NCBI GenBank assembly: GCA_022844485.1
Contig: JALHLQ010000008.1
Span: 1-64,000 of the forward strand
Origin: Xanthobacteraceae bacterium
GTDB taxonomy: Bacteria; Pseudomonadota; Alphaproteobacteria; Rhizobiales; Xanthobacteraceae
Length of the DNA: 64,000 nt
Reading direction: 5' to 3'
Part shown: one piece after another, positions 25,476 to 34,706 of the stretch
How positions within the stretch are numbered: position 1 is the stretch's first letter
Layout: each line of letters begins with the position of its first letter
Notes under the pieces: generated by a model
Told to the model about the DNA's origin: nothing
Seen by the model: only the letters and a program-made list of their open reading frames with translations
The model's database searches: none
Position numbers and translations under genes: made by a program

Positions 25476-26450
25476 TCACACAATCTCGTTCCGCAGCCGG
25501 GTTTCGCCTCGCCAGAGGCGATTCAAGTTCTCCATCATCAGGTCAAGCACGTTGTCTTCATAGCGCCGCGTCTCGCCGGCCGTGTGCGGAGTGATGATGA
25601 CGTTGACCAAGTCCCAAAGGGGAGAATCGGGCGCAAGCGGTTCGTCCCAGGTGCAGTCGAGCGCCGCTCCAGCAAGGCGTCCGGAGTGAAGCGCCTCGAT
25701 CAAGGCCGGCTCGTCCACCACGCGTCCGCGCGCCACGTTGATCAGGACGGCGCGAGGCTTCATAATGGAAAGGAGGCGGGCGTCGACCAGCCGCTCGGTC
25801 TCCGGGGTGAGCGGACAGGTGAGCGCGATGAAGTCTGCTTGCGGCGCGATGTCCATCAGCTTCGCTTGCGGAACGACGAGATCGGCCGCACTGGCGCCGA
25901 TGTCCGGGTCACGCTTTGTCGCGATCACCCGCATGCCGAATGCATGCGCGTGCGCGGCAAGGCGCGAGCCGATGCGGCCGAGCCCGACAATCAGCAGCGT
26001 CTTGCCGCCGAGTTCGTCCTCGCGTTGGCCGAGATCGGAAATCATTCCCCGCCAATGGCGGCGCGCCTGATTGTCGCGTGCGGTATGGAGCTGCCGCGCG
26101 AAGGCCAGGATAAGAGCGATCGCATGCTCGGCGACGGCGTGCTCGTTGGCTCCCTGGGCGCTGGCGAGCCGAACGCCCGCAGCGCGCAACGCCTCGCGCG
26201 AATACTGATTGGTCCCGGCGCTGATCGACTGGATGAATCGCAGCTTTGGCGTGCGCGCGATCAGCTCGTTTCGCCAGAGGCCGGACACCACCAGGACGTC
26301 GGCTTCGCCGATCCGCTGGTCGAGCTCGTCTCGCGTGCGAACCTCAAAGTGGTGCAGCCCCGTGTTCCGCAGCGCGAACTGCTGCGCCATCTGATAGGCC
26401 ACATGGGCGAAGCCGATCGTGATCTCGTGTTTCGGCGGCAATACCGGCAC
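25476..26450 (-). CDS. D-2-hydroxyacid dehydrogenase
   Basis: A 324-residue NAD(P)-dependent oxidoreductase. The Rossmann motif is VGLGRIGSRLAAHA. Catalytic Arg (INVARGRVVDE), Glu (TWDEPLAPDSPLW) and His (ITPHTAGE) are all present. The substrate is a 2-hydroxy or 2-oxo acid; the exact one is not evident. It lies six bases after the transketolase-like gene on the same strand and is probably co-transcribed with it. Confidence 0.88.
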   Translation of the reverse strand: MPVLPPKHEITIGFAHVAYQMAQQFALRNTGLHHFEVRTRDELDQRIGEADVLVVSGLWRNELIARTPKLRFIQSISAGTNQYSREALRAAGVRLASAQGANEHAVAEHAIALILAFARQLHTARDNQARRHWRGMISDLGQREDELGGKTLLIVGLGRIGSRLAAHAHAFGMRVIATKRDPDIGASAADLVVPQAKLMDIAPQADFIALTCPLTPETERLVDARLLSIMKPRAVLINVARGRVVDEPALIEALHSGRLAGAALDCTWDEPLAPDSPLWDLVNVIITPHTAGETRRYEDNVLDLMMENLNRLWRGETRLRNEIV

Positions 26451-26456
26451 GGGTGA

Positions 26457-28859
26457 TCAATCCTGACCGAGCACACGCAGGTGCCGGATCGGCTTGCCGG
26501 GTGAAATGGCTTGCGCCGCGGCGACGATCGCATTCGCATCGATGCCGTAGTGACGATAAAGGTCCGGGATCGTGCCGGTCTGGCCGAAATGTTCCACGCC
26601 GAGCGCGCGGGTGCGATGGCCATGGACGCTGCCGAGCCAGGCGAGCGTCGCCGGGTGAGCATCAAGCACGGTAACAAGCCCCGTGTGCGAGGGCAGCGCC
26701 GCGAGCAGCCGTTCGACATGCGAGCGCGCATGCACGAGCCCGCGCTCGCGCGCGCGCTGCGCCGCCGTCCAGCCGGCCTGCAGGCGATCAGCCGAGGTGA
26801 TCGCGAGCAGGCCGACATCGCGCCGGTCCTCGGCCATCAGTCCGACAGCCTGGATCGCTTCGGGCGCGACGGCGCCTGTGAAGGCAATCGCGACCTGGCA
26901 GTTCGGGCCGGGCGGCCGCATCCAATAGGCGCCGTCGATGATGGCCTGGCGCAGCTCCGCAGACATCTCGCGCCGGGGCTGCTCGACCGGGCGGGTCGTG
27001 AGCCGCAGATAAACCGATCCGCCGGTCTCGTCGCGCAGCCAGCTTCGCTCGGACGGCTCGCCTTCGCCGTCCTTTTGAATGTAGGCGAAGGCCCAGGCGA
27101 GAATGACCGCAAGCTCATCGACAAAGGCCGGCTCGAAGGCGGCAAGCCCATCCTGCGCGATTCCGATCAAGGGCGCGCCGATCGACTGGTGCGCGCCGCC
27201 TTCCGGCGCCAGCGTGATGCCGGACGGCGTGGCCACCAGGATGAAGCGCGCCTCCTGGTAACAGGCATAGTTCAACGCATCGAGACCGCGTGCGATGAAC
27301 GGATCGTAGAGCGTGCCGATCGGGAGCAAGCGCACGCCGTTGATCGCGTGCGAGAGGCCGAGCGCGGAGAGGAGCAGAAACAAATTCATTTCGGCAATGC
27401 CGAGCTCGATATGCTGACCCTTCGGCGAAAACTCCCAGTTGAAGGTTGAGGGAATGCGCTCGCTCTTGAAGACGTCCGCCATCGCTTCGCGCGCGAACAG
27501 CGCGCGGCGGTTCACCCAGGGACCGAGATTGGTTGACACCGTCACGTCCGGCGAGGTGGTGACGACGCGTTCAGCGAGCGGCGTTTGCGTGCGACCGATC
27601 TCATTGAGGATCGCGCCGAAGCCGGCTTGCGTGGACGTGACCGGCTGCGCTGGAACGACGAGGCTTTCGGGCACCGGGACCGAGGCCGCCCGGCCACGCT
27701 GCTTCCCGCGGCGCGCGAAAGGCACGGATTCGAGAAAGAGTTGCAGCTCCGCTGGCGGCAGGCTCAGCCCTTCGAAACGGTCCCATTCGTGGCCGGACCT
27801 CACCTTCATGGAGGCGCGAAACCCATCCATCTGCGCCGGCGTCATCAGCCCTGCATGATTGTCCTTGTGGCCCGCGAAAGGCAGGCCGAAGCCCTTGATG
27901 GTGTAGGCGATGAAGCAGGTCGGCTTGTCGTTGTCGGCGCGCGCGAAAACTTCGAGCAAGGAGGGCATGTCGTGGCCAGCGAGATTGGTCATCAGCCGCG
28001 TCAGCTCCTCGTTCGAGCGCCGCTCGATCAGGCGCGTGACCGGCCCCTGATCGCCGATGTCATCAAGCAGGCGCTTGCGCCAGGCTGCACCGCCCTGGAA
28101 AACGAGCGCGGAATAGAGCTGGTTCGGGCAGCCATCGATCCACTCGCGCAGCCGCTCGCCGCCCGCCTCGCGAAAGGCCTGTTGCAGGAGCGAGCCGTAT
28201 TTCAGGATCACCACCTCCCAGCCGAACTCGCGAAACAGCGCTTCGTAGCGCGCCCATAATCCCTCGCGGATCACGGCATCGAGGCTCTGGCGATTGTAAT
28301 CGATGATCCACCAGCAATTGCGCAGGCCCTGCTTCCAGCCCTCCAGAATGGCCTCGAAAATGTTTCCTTCGTCGAGCTCGGCATCGCCCACCAACGCGAT
28401 CATGCGTCCCTCGGGACGATCAACGCCCCAGCCATGTGCACGGACGTAATCCTGGACGAGGCTCGAGAAGAGTGTCTGCGCGACGCCGAGCCCGACCGAG
28501 CCGGTCGAGAAATCGACATCGTCGGTGTCCTTGGTGCGCGAGGGATAGCTCTGCGCGCCCTTGAAGCCACGAAAGCCTTCGAGTTTCTCGCGGGTCTGGC
28601 GGCCCAAGAGGTATTGGATCGCATGATAGATCGGACTTGCATGCGGCTTCACCGCCACCCGATCCTGCGGACGGAGGACGTGGAAATAGAGCGCCGTCAT
28701 GATGGTTGCGAGCGAGGCGGAGGAGGCCTGATGACCGCCGACCTTCAACCCGTCCACGCTCTCGCGGACGTGGTTCGCGTGGTGGATGGTCCAGCTCGAC
28801 AGCCAGAGGACCTTCTTTTCCAGCTCGCCGAGAATCGACAGGGTCTTTGGGTCGGCCAT
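26457..28859 (-). CDS. Transketolase / AceE-like thiamine-diphosphate enzyme
   Basis: An 800-residue protein resembling homodimeric pyruvate dehydrogenase E1 and transketolase. The N-terminal part contains GGHQASSASLATIMTALYFH and YPSRTKDTDDVDFSTGSVGLG. The ThDP/metal motif GDAELDEGN is at 158-166, with IIDYNRQSLD after it. A pyrimidine-binding domain begins near residue 415 and a C-terminal transketolase domain follows. AceE is about 890 residues, so this is a shorter relative. No E2 or E3 subunit is adjacent. The hydroxyacid dehydrogenase six bases downstream suggests joint 2-oxo-acid metabolism. Confidence 0.8.
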   Translation of the reverse strand: MADPKTLSILGELEKKVLWLSSWTIHHANHVRESVDGLKVGGHQASSASLATIMTALYFHVLRPQDRVAVKPHASPIYHAIQYLLGRQTREKLEGFRGFKGAQSYPSRTKDTDDVDFSTGSVGLGVAQTLFSSLVQDYVRAHGWGVDRPEGRMIALVGDAELDEGNIFEAILEGWKQGLRNCWWIIDYNRQSLDAVIREGLWARYEALFREFGWEVVILKYGSLLQQAFREAGGERLREWIDGCPNQLYSALVFQGGAAWRKRLLDDIGDQGPVTRLIERRSNEELTRLMTNLAGHDMPSLLEVFARADNDKPTCFIAYTIKGFGLPFAGHKDNHAGLMTPAQMDGFRASMKVRSGHEWDRFEGLSLPPAELQLFLESVPFARRGKQRGRAASVPVPESLVVPAQPVTSTQAGFGAILNEIGRTQTPLAERVVTTSPDVTVSTNLGPWVNRRALFAREAMADVFKSERIPSTFNWEFSPKGQHIELGIAEMNLFLLLSALGLSHAINGVRLLPIGTLYDPFIARGLDALNYACYQEARFILVATPSGITLAPEGGAHQSIGAPLIGIAQDGLAAFEPAFVDELAVILAWAFAYIQKDGEGEPSERSWLRDETGGSVYLRLTTRPVEQPRREMSAELRQAIIDGAYWMRPPGPNCQVAIAFTGAVAPEAIQAVGLMAEDRRDVGLLAITSADRLQAGWTAAQRARERGLVHARSHVERLLAALPSHTGLVTVLDAHPATLAWLGSVHGHRTRALGVEHFGQTGTIPDLYRHYGIDANAIVAAAQAISPGKPIRHLRVLGQD

Positions 28860-29120
28860 CGGGATGGAGAGCTCACGCGTTTGTCCGATATGTACAATAA
28901 GCCACTACGCACGTCACCACAGGATAAGTAGCGACATGCGGTTCGCTGACGCTCAATCGGCGCCGCGTGTGCCACGAGAAAGGCCTGCCGGAGAGCTAGG
29001 CGTCGCGGAGGCATTGGGACGCACAGCTCGTACGATTGATCGAAACCCGCAGATGGATTACGCACGACGCAACCAAAAACAGGAACGCCGCTGTCAATGC
29101 GAGCCTTGGGAGAGGAAACG

Positions 29121-29969
29121 ATGCGGGTTGTCGATCTGTCTCACACCATGAATGTCCATACTCCCGGCTGGGTCGGCTATGCCGGAAACAAGATGTATTA
29201 CGCGCAGAACCTGCAGACGCAGATGATCGTGGCGCAGCGCATCGAGACCGCGCTGCATGTCGGCACGCATTTCGACGGGGCGATGCATGCCACCGACGGG
29301 CGCAAGGGCGACATGGCGTCCCTGCCGCTCGACTACCTGATGAACCGCGGCGTCGTGGTCGACATCTCAAAGCACTGCAAGGATTGGACGATCATCACGC
29401 CGGCGATGATCGAGAGCGCGGGCGCCGACATCCGCGACGGCGATATTCTCATTCTGCATACTGGCTGGCATCGTCACTACGAGGGGCAGCCACAGCAGGA
29501 TCTGGTGAAATACTTCTGTTACCACCCAGGGCCGAACCTCGACACGCTGCACTGGATGCTGAAGAAAAAGATCAAGTGGTGGGGCATGGACACCGGCTCA
29601 TGCGATCACGCGATGAACACGTCGATCCGCAACATGCGGCCCGATATCGCCGCGCAATTCACAAAACAGTTCGGTAAGCCGCCGGCGGAAATATTCGGCA
29701 CATTCGAGTACACGCATCGGCTGTCGGGCCGCCGGGTGGTGAGCGACATCTTCCCCTTCCATAATTGGGCTTTTCAAGAGGGGCTGCTGCATGCGGAAAA
29801 CATCGGCGGCGACATCGAGCTGGTGCTGAACCGGCGCTGCCTGATCGGCGCTTTCCCCTGGCGTTACGAGGGACTTGAAGGCTGTCCCTGCCGGATCGTC
29901 GCCTTTCTCGACGCGGGAGAATCGGTCGAGGCGCTCGGACCGGCGGCAAAGGTGTCGGCTCAGGCCTAA
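29121..29969 (+). CDS. Cyclase family protein (kynurenine formamidase-like)
   Basis: A 282-residue metal-dependent hydrolase of the cyclase family. The motif HVGTHFD at 46-52, with His56, is the HxGTHxD metal signature. IRDGDILILHTGWHRHY and WWGMDTGSCDHAMNT are further conserved segments. Relatives hydrolyse N-formylkynurenine, isatin or other cyclic amides. AGAGGAA just before ATG 29121 supports this start over one 24 bases upstream. Its stop overlaps the stop of a truncated ABC ATPase on the other strand. Confidence 0.82.
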   Translation: MRVVDLSHTMNVHTPGWVGYAGNKMYYAQNLQTQMIVAQRIETALHVGTHFDGAMHATDGRKGDMASLPLDYLMNRGVVVDISKHCKDWTIITPAMIESAGADIRDGDILILHTGWHRHYEGQPQQDLVKYFCYHPGPNLDTLHWMLKKKIKWWGMDTGSCDHAMNTSIRNMRPDIAAQFTKQFGKPPAEIFGTFEYTHRLSGRRVVSDIFPFHNWAFQEGLLHAENIGGDIELVLNRRCLIGAFPWRYEGLEGCPCRIVAFLDAGESVEALGPAAKVSAQA

Positions 29970-30481
29970 CGCTCGCGATCGCGCAGGCGCGCGTCGGGCG
30001 CGTCGGTTTGCAGGGTCGACTGGATGCTTTCGCGCAGCATGACATAGTCGTGCGCAGGCCAATCACCGACCCGAATATCGGCCAAGAGCGCCGCCGATCG
30101 CCCGAACACAAGGATACGATCGCCGACCGCGATCGCTTCCTCGAGCTGATGGGTGATGAGGATCGCGGTCGCGCCGGACTCGCGTGCGAGGGTGACGAAG
30201 GTTTCGCGCAGCTCCGCTGCGGTGACTTCGTCGAGATGGCCGAAGGCTTCGTCGGCGAGCAGAATGCTCGGCTGGACAACAAAAGCGCGCGCGATCGCCA
30301 CACGCTGTCGCATCCCGCCGGAGAGTTCGTGCGGATAGGCCTCGGCAAACCGCGCGAGGCCCAGGCGCTCCAACCATCCGCGGGCACGAAAGGTCTGCTC
30401 CTCTTTGGGAATACCCAGGAGTTCGAGGGGGAGTCTCACGTTATCGACAGCGGATCGCCACGGCAGCAGTTGAAAGACGGT
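29966..30481 (-). pseudogene. 5'-truncated ABC ATPase (nitrate/sulfonate/taurine type)
   Basis: The reading frame begins at VFQLLPWRSAVDNVRLPLEL, the middle of an SsuB/TauB-type ATPase, directly after an in-frame stop at 30482-30484. The signature LSGGMRQR, Walker B ILLADEAFGHLDE and switch ITHQ remain. Walker A and everything before it are absent, and nothing like them is found upstream in any frame. Walker B is itself unusual (DEAFGHLDE for DEPFGALD). It cannot be a functional ATPase. No matching permease or binding protein is adjacent. Confidence 0.8.
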
Positions 30482-30584
30482 TCAGGCTCTCACTTGCGGC
30501 AGGCGGCCAACTTTACTAGCCTTTTGCGGGCGCGCAACGCACACCAACACCACCAGCGCGCGATTTCATGGACAGGGGCAGATC

Positions 30585-31397
30585 ATGGACCTTCAGTTGA
30601 AAGGCAAGACCGCGCTCGTGACTGGCGGCAGCGAGGGCATTGGCAAAGGGATCGCGCGGGTCTTCGCCCAGGAGGGCATGGATGTCGCGATCTGCGCGCG
30701 GCGCAAGGATGCGCTCGAAGCTGCCGCGGCCGAGATAGCAAAGGCGACCGGCCGAAAGATTTTTGCGATTCCCGCCGACCTGACCAAGGACGAGGACGCA
30801 CGAAACTTCGTGGCGAAAGGCCACGAGGCCCTCGGACGCGTCGACATCATGGTCAACAATGCGGGATCCGCGCCGGGCGGCGTGATCGAGAACTTGTCCG
30901 AGGCCGATTGGGCGCAAGCGCTGCAACTGAAATTCATGGGCTATGTGCGCTGCCTTCGCTACGTGTTGCCCATCATGGTGAAGCAGGGCGGCGGGCGCGT
31001 CGTCAATTTGATCGGCAATGACGGCGTGAAGCCGTCCTATTGGGAGATTGCGCCGGGTGCGGCCAATGCCGCCGGGCAGAACCTGACGATCTCGCTCGCC
31101 GGCCAATATGGAAAGCACAATATCAGCTTCTGCGCGGTGAACCCTGGCCCGGTGCGCACCGAGCGCTGGAGCGGCCTCGTGAAGGCCATGTCGCGCGACA
31201 TGAAGCTGTCCTACGAGGAGGCCGACAAGCTCGCCCCGGCCTCGATCCCGATGGGCCGCATTGCGGAAGTCGAGGAGGTCGCCAATCTCGTCGCCATGCT
31301 GGCCTCGCCGCTGATGCATTTCGTCAACGGGACCATGATCGAGATCGACGGCGGCCAGGAAAAGGCGCTGATGGATCGCGCCCGCGACAAGAGGTAA
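30585..31397 (+). CDS. Short-chain dehydrogenase/reductase-like protein without catalytic Tyr/Lys
   Basis: A 270-residue Rossmann protein. TGGSEGIG (13-20) and NNAG (91-94) show NAD(P) binding. Where an SDR should have Ser and YxxxK, this one has NLIGNDGVKPS and then PGAANAAG, placing Pro157 and Asn161 at the Tyr and Lys positions. The C-terminus with GTMIEIDGGQ is normal. It may catalyse a different reaction, act as a hydrolase-like SDR, or be a binding protein. It precedes the second liv-type transporter on the same strand. Confidence 0.8.
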   Translation: MDLQLKGKTALVTGGSEGIGKGIARVFAQEGMDVAICARRKDALEAAAAEIAKATGRKIFAIPADLTKDEDARNFVAKGHEALGRVDIMVNNAGSAPGGVIENLSEADWAQALQLKFMGYVRCLRYVLPIMVKQGGGRVVNLIGNDGVKPSYWEIAPGAANAAGQNLTISLAGQYGKHNISFCAVNPGPVRTERWSGLVKAMSRDMKLSYEEADKLAPASIPMGRIAEVEEVANLVAMLASPLMHFVNGTMIEIDGGQEKALMDRARDKR

Positions 31398-31487
31398 GCT
31401 TCGCGCGCTGCACGAAATTCAGGCACGACCGTTGCTTGACAATGAGCCTGAATGGCTCAGTCTCGGCGGCCAAATGGGAGGTTGAAC

Positions 31488-32696
31488 ATGACTGTATTCC
31501 GCTCGTTCCGCGTGGCGGCATTGACCGCGCTCGGGGCCCTGCTGGCGACCGGCGCCTCGGCGCAGCAGACAATCAAGATCGGCGAATTAAACAGCTACAA
31601 GGCGCAGCCCGCTTTCCTCGATCCCTACAAGAAGGGCTGGGAACTTGCGGTGGAGGAAATCAACGCCGCGGGCGGCGTGCTCGGACGCAAGCTCGAAGTG
31701 ATTTCGCGCGACGACGGCGCCAATCCCGGCGATGCCGTGCGCGTCGCCGAAGAGCTCGTGACGCGCGAGGGCGTCTCCATGTTGACCGGCACCTTCCTCT
31801 CGCACATCGGACTCGCGGTCACCGAGTTTGCCGGCAAGCGGCAAGTCTTCTTCCTCGCCGCCGAGCCGCTGACGGACAAGATCACCTGGCAGAACGGCAA
31901 CCGCTATACGTTCCGCTTGCGCGCCTCGACCTACATGCAGGTGGCGATGCTCATTCCCTATGCCGTGGAGAGCAAGAAAAAGCGCTGGGCGCTCGTCTAT
32001 CCGAATTTCGAGTATGGTCAGTCGGCCGCAGGCTGGTTCAAGGACATGATGAAGGCGAAGGTGCCGGACGTGGAATTCGTCACCGAGCAAGCCCCGCCTC
32101 TCGGTCGCGTGGACGCCGGCGCCGTCGTGCAGGCAATCGACGACGCGAAGCCGGACGGCATCTTCAACGTGCTGTTCGGCGCCGACCTCGCCAAGCTCGT
32201 GCGCGAAGGAACGACGCGCGGCACGTTCAAGAACCGCACGGTCGTGAGCCTCCTGTCCGGCGAGCCCGAATATCTCGATCCGCTGAAGGAAGAAGCACCG
32301 GTCGGCTGGATCGTCACCGGCTATCCCTGGGACGAGATCAATACGCCGGAGCACAAGGGCTTCGCCGCGGCGTATCAAAAACGCTGGAACGACTATCCGC
32401 GCCTCGGCTCGATCGTCGGATACATCACGATCAAGTCGCTCGCCGCTGGCATTGCGAAAGCCGGCTCGACCGACACCGAGAAGCTGATCTCAGCCTTCCG
32501 CGGACTGAAGCTCGACAGTCCGGCCGGGCCTATCGTCTACCGGGCCAGCGATCATCAATCGACCATGGGCGCCTGGGTCGGCGAGATCGCCATGAAAGGC
32601 GGCCGCGGCACAATGAGGAACTTCAAGTATGTCGACGGCGCAGCCGTGCTGCCCTCGGATGCCGAAGTAAAGAAGCTTCGGCCAGCGGGGATGTGA
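31488..32696 (+). CDS. Periplasmic substrate-binding protein, LivK-like (second system)
   Basis: A 402-residue secreted binding protein. The signal peptide is about 1-25 (ending ATGASAQ). The mature part starts QTIKIGELNSYKAQPAFLDPYKKGWELAVEEINAAGGVLGRKLEV, the family's first domain. GGGAGG before ATG 31488 is a good binding site. It heads a transporter set with a fused permease and two ATPases. The SDR, cyclase and molybdenum hydroxylase around it suggest an aromatic or heterocyclic carboxylate ligand (inference). Confidence 0.88.
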   Translation: MTVFRSFRVAALTALGALLATGASAQQTIKIGELNSYKAQPAFLDPYKKGWELAVEEINAAGGVLGRKLEVISRDDGANPGDAVRVAEELVTREGVSMLTGTFLSHIGLAVTEFAGKRQVFFLAAEPLTDKITWQNGNRYTFRLRASTYMQVAMLIPYAVESKKKRWALVYPNFEYGQSAAGWFKDMMKAKVPDVEFVTEQAPPLGRVDAGAVVQAIDDAKPDGIFNVLFGADLAKLVREGTTRGTFKNRTVVSLLSGEPEYLDPLKEEAPVGWIVTGYPWDEINTPEHKGFAAAYQKRWNDYPRLGSIVGYITIKSLAAGIAKAGSTDTEKLISAFRGLKLDSPAGPIVYRASDHQSTMGAWVGEIAMKGGRGTMRNFKYVDGAAVLPSDAEVKKLRPAGM

Positions 32697-32718
32697 GTTC
32701 CTCGCAGCCCCGATGATG

Positions 32719-32759
32719 GAGCCGGACGCGGCGACGTCGGCCGCCGTTCCGTCCGGCTC
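32719..32759 (+). terminator. Strong hairpin after the second LivK-like gene
   Basis: GAGCCGGAC and GTCCGGCTC form a perfect 9-bp stem, extended inward by GC-rich partial pairing. It lies between the binding-protein stop and the permease start, as in the first liv cluster. No U tract follows, so it probably stabilises or partly terminates the binding-protein mRNA. Confidence 0.6.
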
Positions 32760-32819
32760 CTGCCCTGCCCGGCGGCCGCAGGCTGCGCTCGCATCCTCAT
32801 GACGTGCTAAGCCCCGCTC

Positions 32820-34706
32820 ATGTCCCTCGACGCATTCCTTTTTCAGGCGCTGAACGGGCTGGCTTCGGCGTCCGGGCTCTTCCTGGTCGCCGTTGGACTA
32901 TCGCTGATCTTCGGCGTCACGCGGATCGTGAACATCGCGCACGGCTCGCTCTACATGCTTGGCACCTACATCGCCTACACCTTTGCAACGAAGATCGGCG
33001 GCGGGTTCGGATTTTGGGGAGGCATCATCCTTACCGCCCTGATCGTCGGCCTGATCGGAATTCTCATCGAGGTTCTTTTGCTTCGCCGCATCTATCATGC
33101 GCCGGAGCTGTTTCAGCTTCTTGCGACCTTCGCGCTCGTTCTCATCATCAGCGACATCACGCTCTGGCTTTGGGGCCCGGAAGATTTGCTCGGACCGCGC
33201 GCGCCCGGATTGCGCGGCGCGGTCGAGGTGTTCGGCCGCAACATTCCAAGCTACGATCTGTTTCTGATCGTGGTTGGGCCGCTCGTTCTGCTCGTTCTCC
33301 ATCGCGTGCTGGCGACAACGCGGTTCGGGCGGCTGGTTCGCGCGGCCACCCAGGATCGCGAGATGGTCGGGGCACTCGGCGTGAACCAAGCCATGCTGTT
33401 CACGCTGGTGTTCGGGCTCGGCGCACTGCTCGCGGGGCTCGGCGGAGCACTGCAAATCGCGCGGGAGCCGGCCAGCCTCGCCATGGACCTGACGGTGATC
33501 GGCGACGCCTTCGTCATCGTCGTCGTTGGCGGCATGGGCTCAATCACCGGGGCCTATCTCGCCGCGGTGCTGATCGCCGAGATCAAGGCGCTTTGCATCG
33601 CCATCGGGATCGTGAACCTCAACGGCTTCTTTGTGAATTTTTCGAAGCTCACGCTGGTGGCTGAATTCCTGGTGATGGCCGTCGTGCTGATCGTGCGCCC
33701 CTATGGTCTGCTCGGCCGCGCGCAAGGCGCGATCCGCAGCGCGGGGGCCATCGACTATCCGATGCGCGCTGCCACGCCCGCGATGAAAACCCTTGCGGCG
33801 GCCGTGCTGATTGTCCTGATCCTGCTTCCGCTGATCGCGCGCACATCGCCCTACTCTCTCGTTCTCGGCATCGACGTGCTGGTCGCCATTCTGTTCGCAG
33901 CGAGCCTGCACTTCATCATGGGACCGGGCGGGATGCATTCGTTCGGCCATGCCGCCTATTTCGGTCTCGGCGCCTATGGCGCGGCGCTGTTCTTCAAATG
34001 GACCGGGCTGCCCATGCTTCCGTCGCTGCTCGTCGCACCGATCCTTGCTTGCGCGGGCGCGCTGCTCTTCGGGTGGTTTGCAGTGCGTCTGTCCGGCGTC
34101 TACCTCGCCATGCTCACGCTCGCCTTCGCCCAGATCGTGTGGGCGCTCGTTTTCCAATGGGAGGACGTGACCGGCGGGTCGAACGGTATTGTCGGCGTCT
34201 GGCCTACCTGGCCCTTCGACAGCCGCCCCCTCTATTATCTCCTCGCGCTCGCCTTGATGACTGTCGGCGTCCTCTTGCTGCGCCGATTCCTGTTCGCGCC
34301 CTTCGGCTATGCGATGCGCGCCGGCCGGGATTCGCCGCTGCGCGCCGAAGCGATCGGCATCGACGTCAAGCGCGTGCATTGGATCGGTTTCGCCATTGCC
34401 GGCGCCGTGTGCGGCGTTGCCGGCGGCATCTTCGCTTTCGCCAAAGGCTCGATCTCGCCGGAGACGATCCATGTCGGCCGCTCGATCGATGGACTCGTGA
34501 TGGTCCTACTCGGCGGCATCCAAACGCTCTCGGGTCCGGTTGTCGGTGCCGCGAGCTTCGCGATGCTGCAGGACACCATCATGCGGCAGACCGAGTTCTG
34601 GCGCGGGCTCCTGGGTCTGACGATCCTTTTTCTCGTGCTCGTGTTTCCCGGCGGCATCGTCGGCGCGATTGCGCGGCGGGCGGGCGATTGGAGGACGCGG
34701 CTTTGA
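32820..34706 (+). CDS. Fused LivH-LivM ABC permease
   Basis: A 628-residue membrane protein joining both permease halves. Residues 1 to about 300 are LivH-like (SLIFGVTRIVNIAHGSLYMLGTYIAY; VRAATQDREMVGALGVNQAM). Residues about 318-628 are LivM-like (FIMGPGGMHSFGHAAYFGLGAYGAALFF; MRAGRDSPLRAEAIGIDVKRVHWIGFAIAGAVCGVAGG). Separate genes are more common. The linker around 300-318 contains a Met-rich segment with no extra domain. The stop overlaps the next ATPase start as TTGA. Confidence 0.9.
   Translation: MSLDAFLFQALNGLASASGLFLVAVGLSLIFGVTRIVNIAHGSLYMLGTYIAYTFATKIGGGFGFWGGIILTALIVGLIGILIEVLLLRRIYHAPELFQLLATFALVLIISDITLWLWGPEDLLGPRAPGLRGAVEVFGRNIPSYDLFLIVVGPLVLLVLHRVLATTRFGRLVRAATQDREMVGALGVNQAMLFTLVFGLGALLAGLGGALQIAREPASLAMDLTVIGDAFVIVVVGGMGSITGAYLAAVLIAEIKALCIAIGIVNLNGFFVNFSKLTLVAEFLVMAVVLIVRPYGLLGRAQGAIRSAGAIDYPMRAATPAMKTLAAAVLIVLILLPLIARTSPYSLVLGIDVLVAILFAASLHFIMGPGGMHSFGHAAYFGLGAYGAALFFKWTGLPMLPSLLVAPILACAGALLFGWFAVRLSGVYLAMLTLAFAQIVWALVFQWEDVTGGSNGIVGVWPTWPFDSRPLYYLLALALMTVGVLLLRRFLFAPFGYAMRAGRDSPLRAEAIGIDVKRVHWIGFAIAGAVCGVAGGIFAFAKGSISPETIHVGRSIDGLVMVLLGGIQTLSGPVVGAASFAMLQDTIMRQTEFWRGLLGLTILFLVLVFPGGIVGAIARRAGDWRTRL
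34690..34694 (+). promoter_or_regulatory. Ribosome binding site GGAGG for a TTG start
   Basis: GGAGG lies eight bases before TTG 34703 inside the end of the permease gene. It supports TTG over GTG 34709 as the start of the LivG-like gene. Confidence 0.5.

Noticed and set aside
31040-32716. 558-codon plus-strand open frame
   Set aside because: Out-of-frame reading across the SDR and LivK-like genes; Arg-rich without motifs.
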